Origin: CAVVFX01 sp963777595
GTDB lineage: Bacteria > Acidobacteriota > Terriglobia > Bryobacterales > Bryobacteraceae
NCBI GenBank assembly: GCA_963777595.1
Contig: CAVZRE010000050.1
Coordinates: 1 to 64,000, forward strand
DNA length: 64,000 nt
Direction of reading: 5' to 3'
Position 1 is the stretch's first letter. Every line of letters starts with the position of its first letter. The position numbers and the translations under genes were made by a program. This document shows positions 63,854 through 64,000 of this stretch, piece after piece. The notes beneath the pieces are model-generated. The model saw only the letters and a list, made by a program, of their open reading frames with translations. It made no database searches and was not told where the DNA came from.

Positions 63854-64000
63854 GAAAGAGGTTCCCGATGTCTAGCGTCAGCGCCCATGCCGTCTCTCTC
63901 GGGTCACCCTCGCCGTTCCCGGGCGACGGCTTTCGAGGCAACGAGGCTGGCCGAGATCAGTGAATTTATTTGATTCCGTCTGGCCCGCAACCGGCCGCAA
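63854..64000 (+). other. window end, possible truncated gene start
   Basis: An ATG at 63870 follows AGAGG and opens a 31-codon frame (MSSVSAHAVSLGSPSPFPGD at the start) that ends in TGA before the window edge. Another frame opens with an ATG at 63889. Given the indel rate elsewhere, this may be the start of a broken gene. No function can be assigned. Confidence 0.2.

Overview
The window looks like a chromosomal segment of a soil Acidobacteriota bacterium of the Solibacter/Bryobacter type. The support is gene content: DUF3604 proteins, carboxypeptidase-regulatory-like TonB receptors, a PSD1 (DUF1549/DUF1553) and DUF1501 pair, Tat-exported Gfo/Idh oxidoreductases, a VWA protein of the acidobacterial kind, GH116 and FecR/DUF6600 proteins. 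The taxon is inferred from gene families, not from an rRNA. I see no tRNA, rRNA, CRISPR array, insertion sequence or phage.

Layout. 1-~965 is C/A-rich low-complexity DNA that does not look bacterial and probably marks a chimeric contig end; it cuts a lipoprotein gene that starts at 1222. 1.25-8.1 kb (minus strand) holds a DUF3604 protein, a small membrane protein, a glycogen-debranching enzyme, dinB and prmC. 8.2-18.1 kb holds an rluD-type synthase, a VWA protein, a Gfo/Idh oxidoreductase, a lone groES, an esterase, hisS, aspS and mdh. 18.5-25.5 kb holds a GH116 glucosidase coupled to a COG0523 GTPase, an MFS transporter, an NMO-type flavoprotein and a DUF523 protein. 25.8-31.0 kb (minus strand) is a DUF1501 / PSD1 / Gfo-Idh catabolic cassette. 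31.2-38.5 kb holds a cytosolic MCP-like protein and an ATP synthase operon (b', b, delta, alpha, gamma, beta, epsilon) without subunits a and c. 38.6-43.4 kb is a 2-oxoacid:ferredoxin oxidoreductase pair plus a large unrecognised partner. 43.6-50.0 kb holds an adenosine-specific kinase, a FecR-DUF6600-PstS fusion, two thioredoxin-fold proteins and rnr. 50.2-63.7 kb has two TonB receptors, an MFS transporter, a second DUF3604 protein, a PLC/P1-nuclease-like protein and an enolase-superfamily protein. A promoter region with two operator-like palindromes closes the window.

Many genes are broken by single-base indels, mostly insertions, including atpH, atpA and atpG. Frame-corrected genes abut their neighbours exactly, so sequencing or assembly error is the likeliest cause. 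Where I join frames, coordinates cover the whole corrected gene.

Themes are polymer and sugar scavenging (TonB receptors, GH116, GDE, PSD1/DUF1501, DUF3604, enolase-type dehydratase), ferredoxin-linked oxoacid metabolism with F-type ATP synthase, and housekeeping. Short palindromic repeats, several acting as terminators, recur between genes. The most original items are the FecR-DUF6600-PstS fusion, the unidentified 591-residue partner of KorAB, and the GH116/COG0523 coupling.
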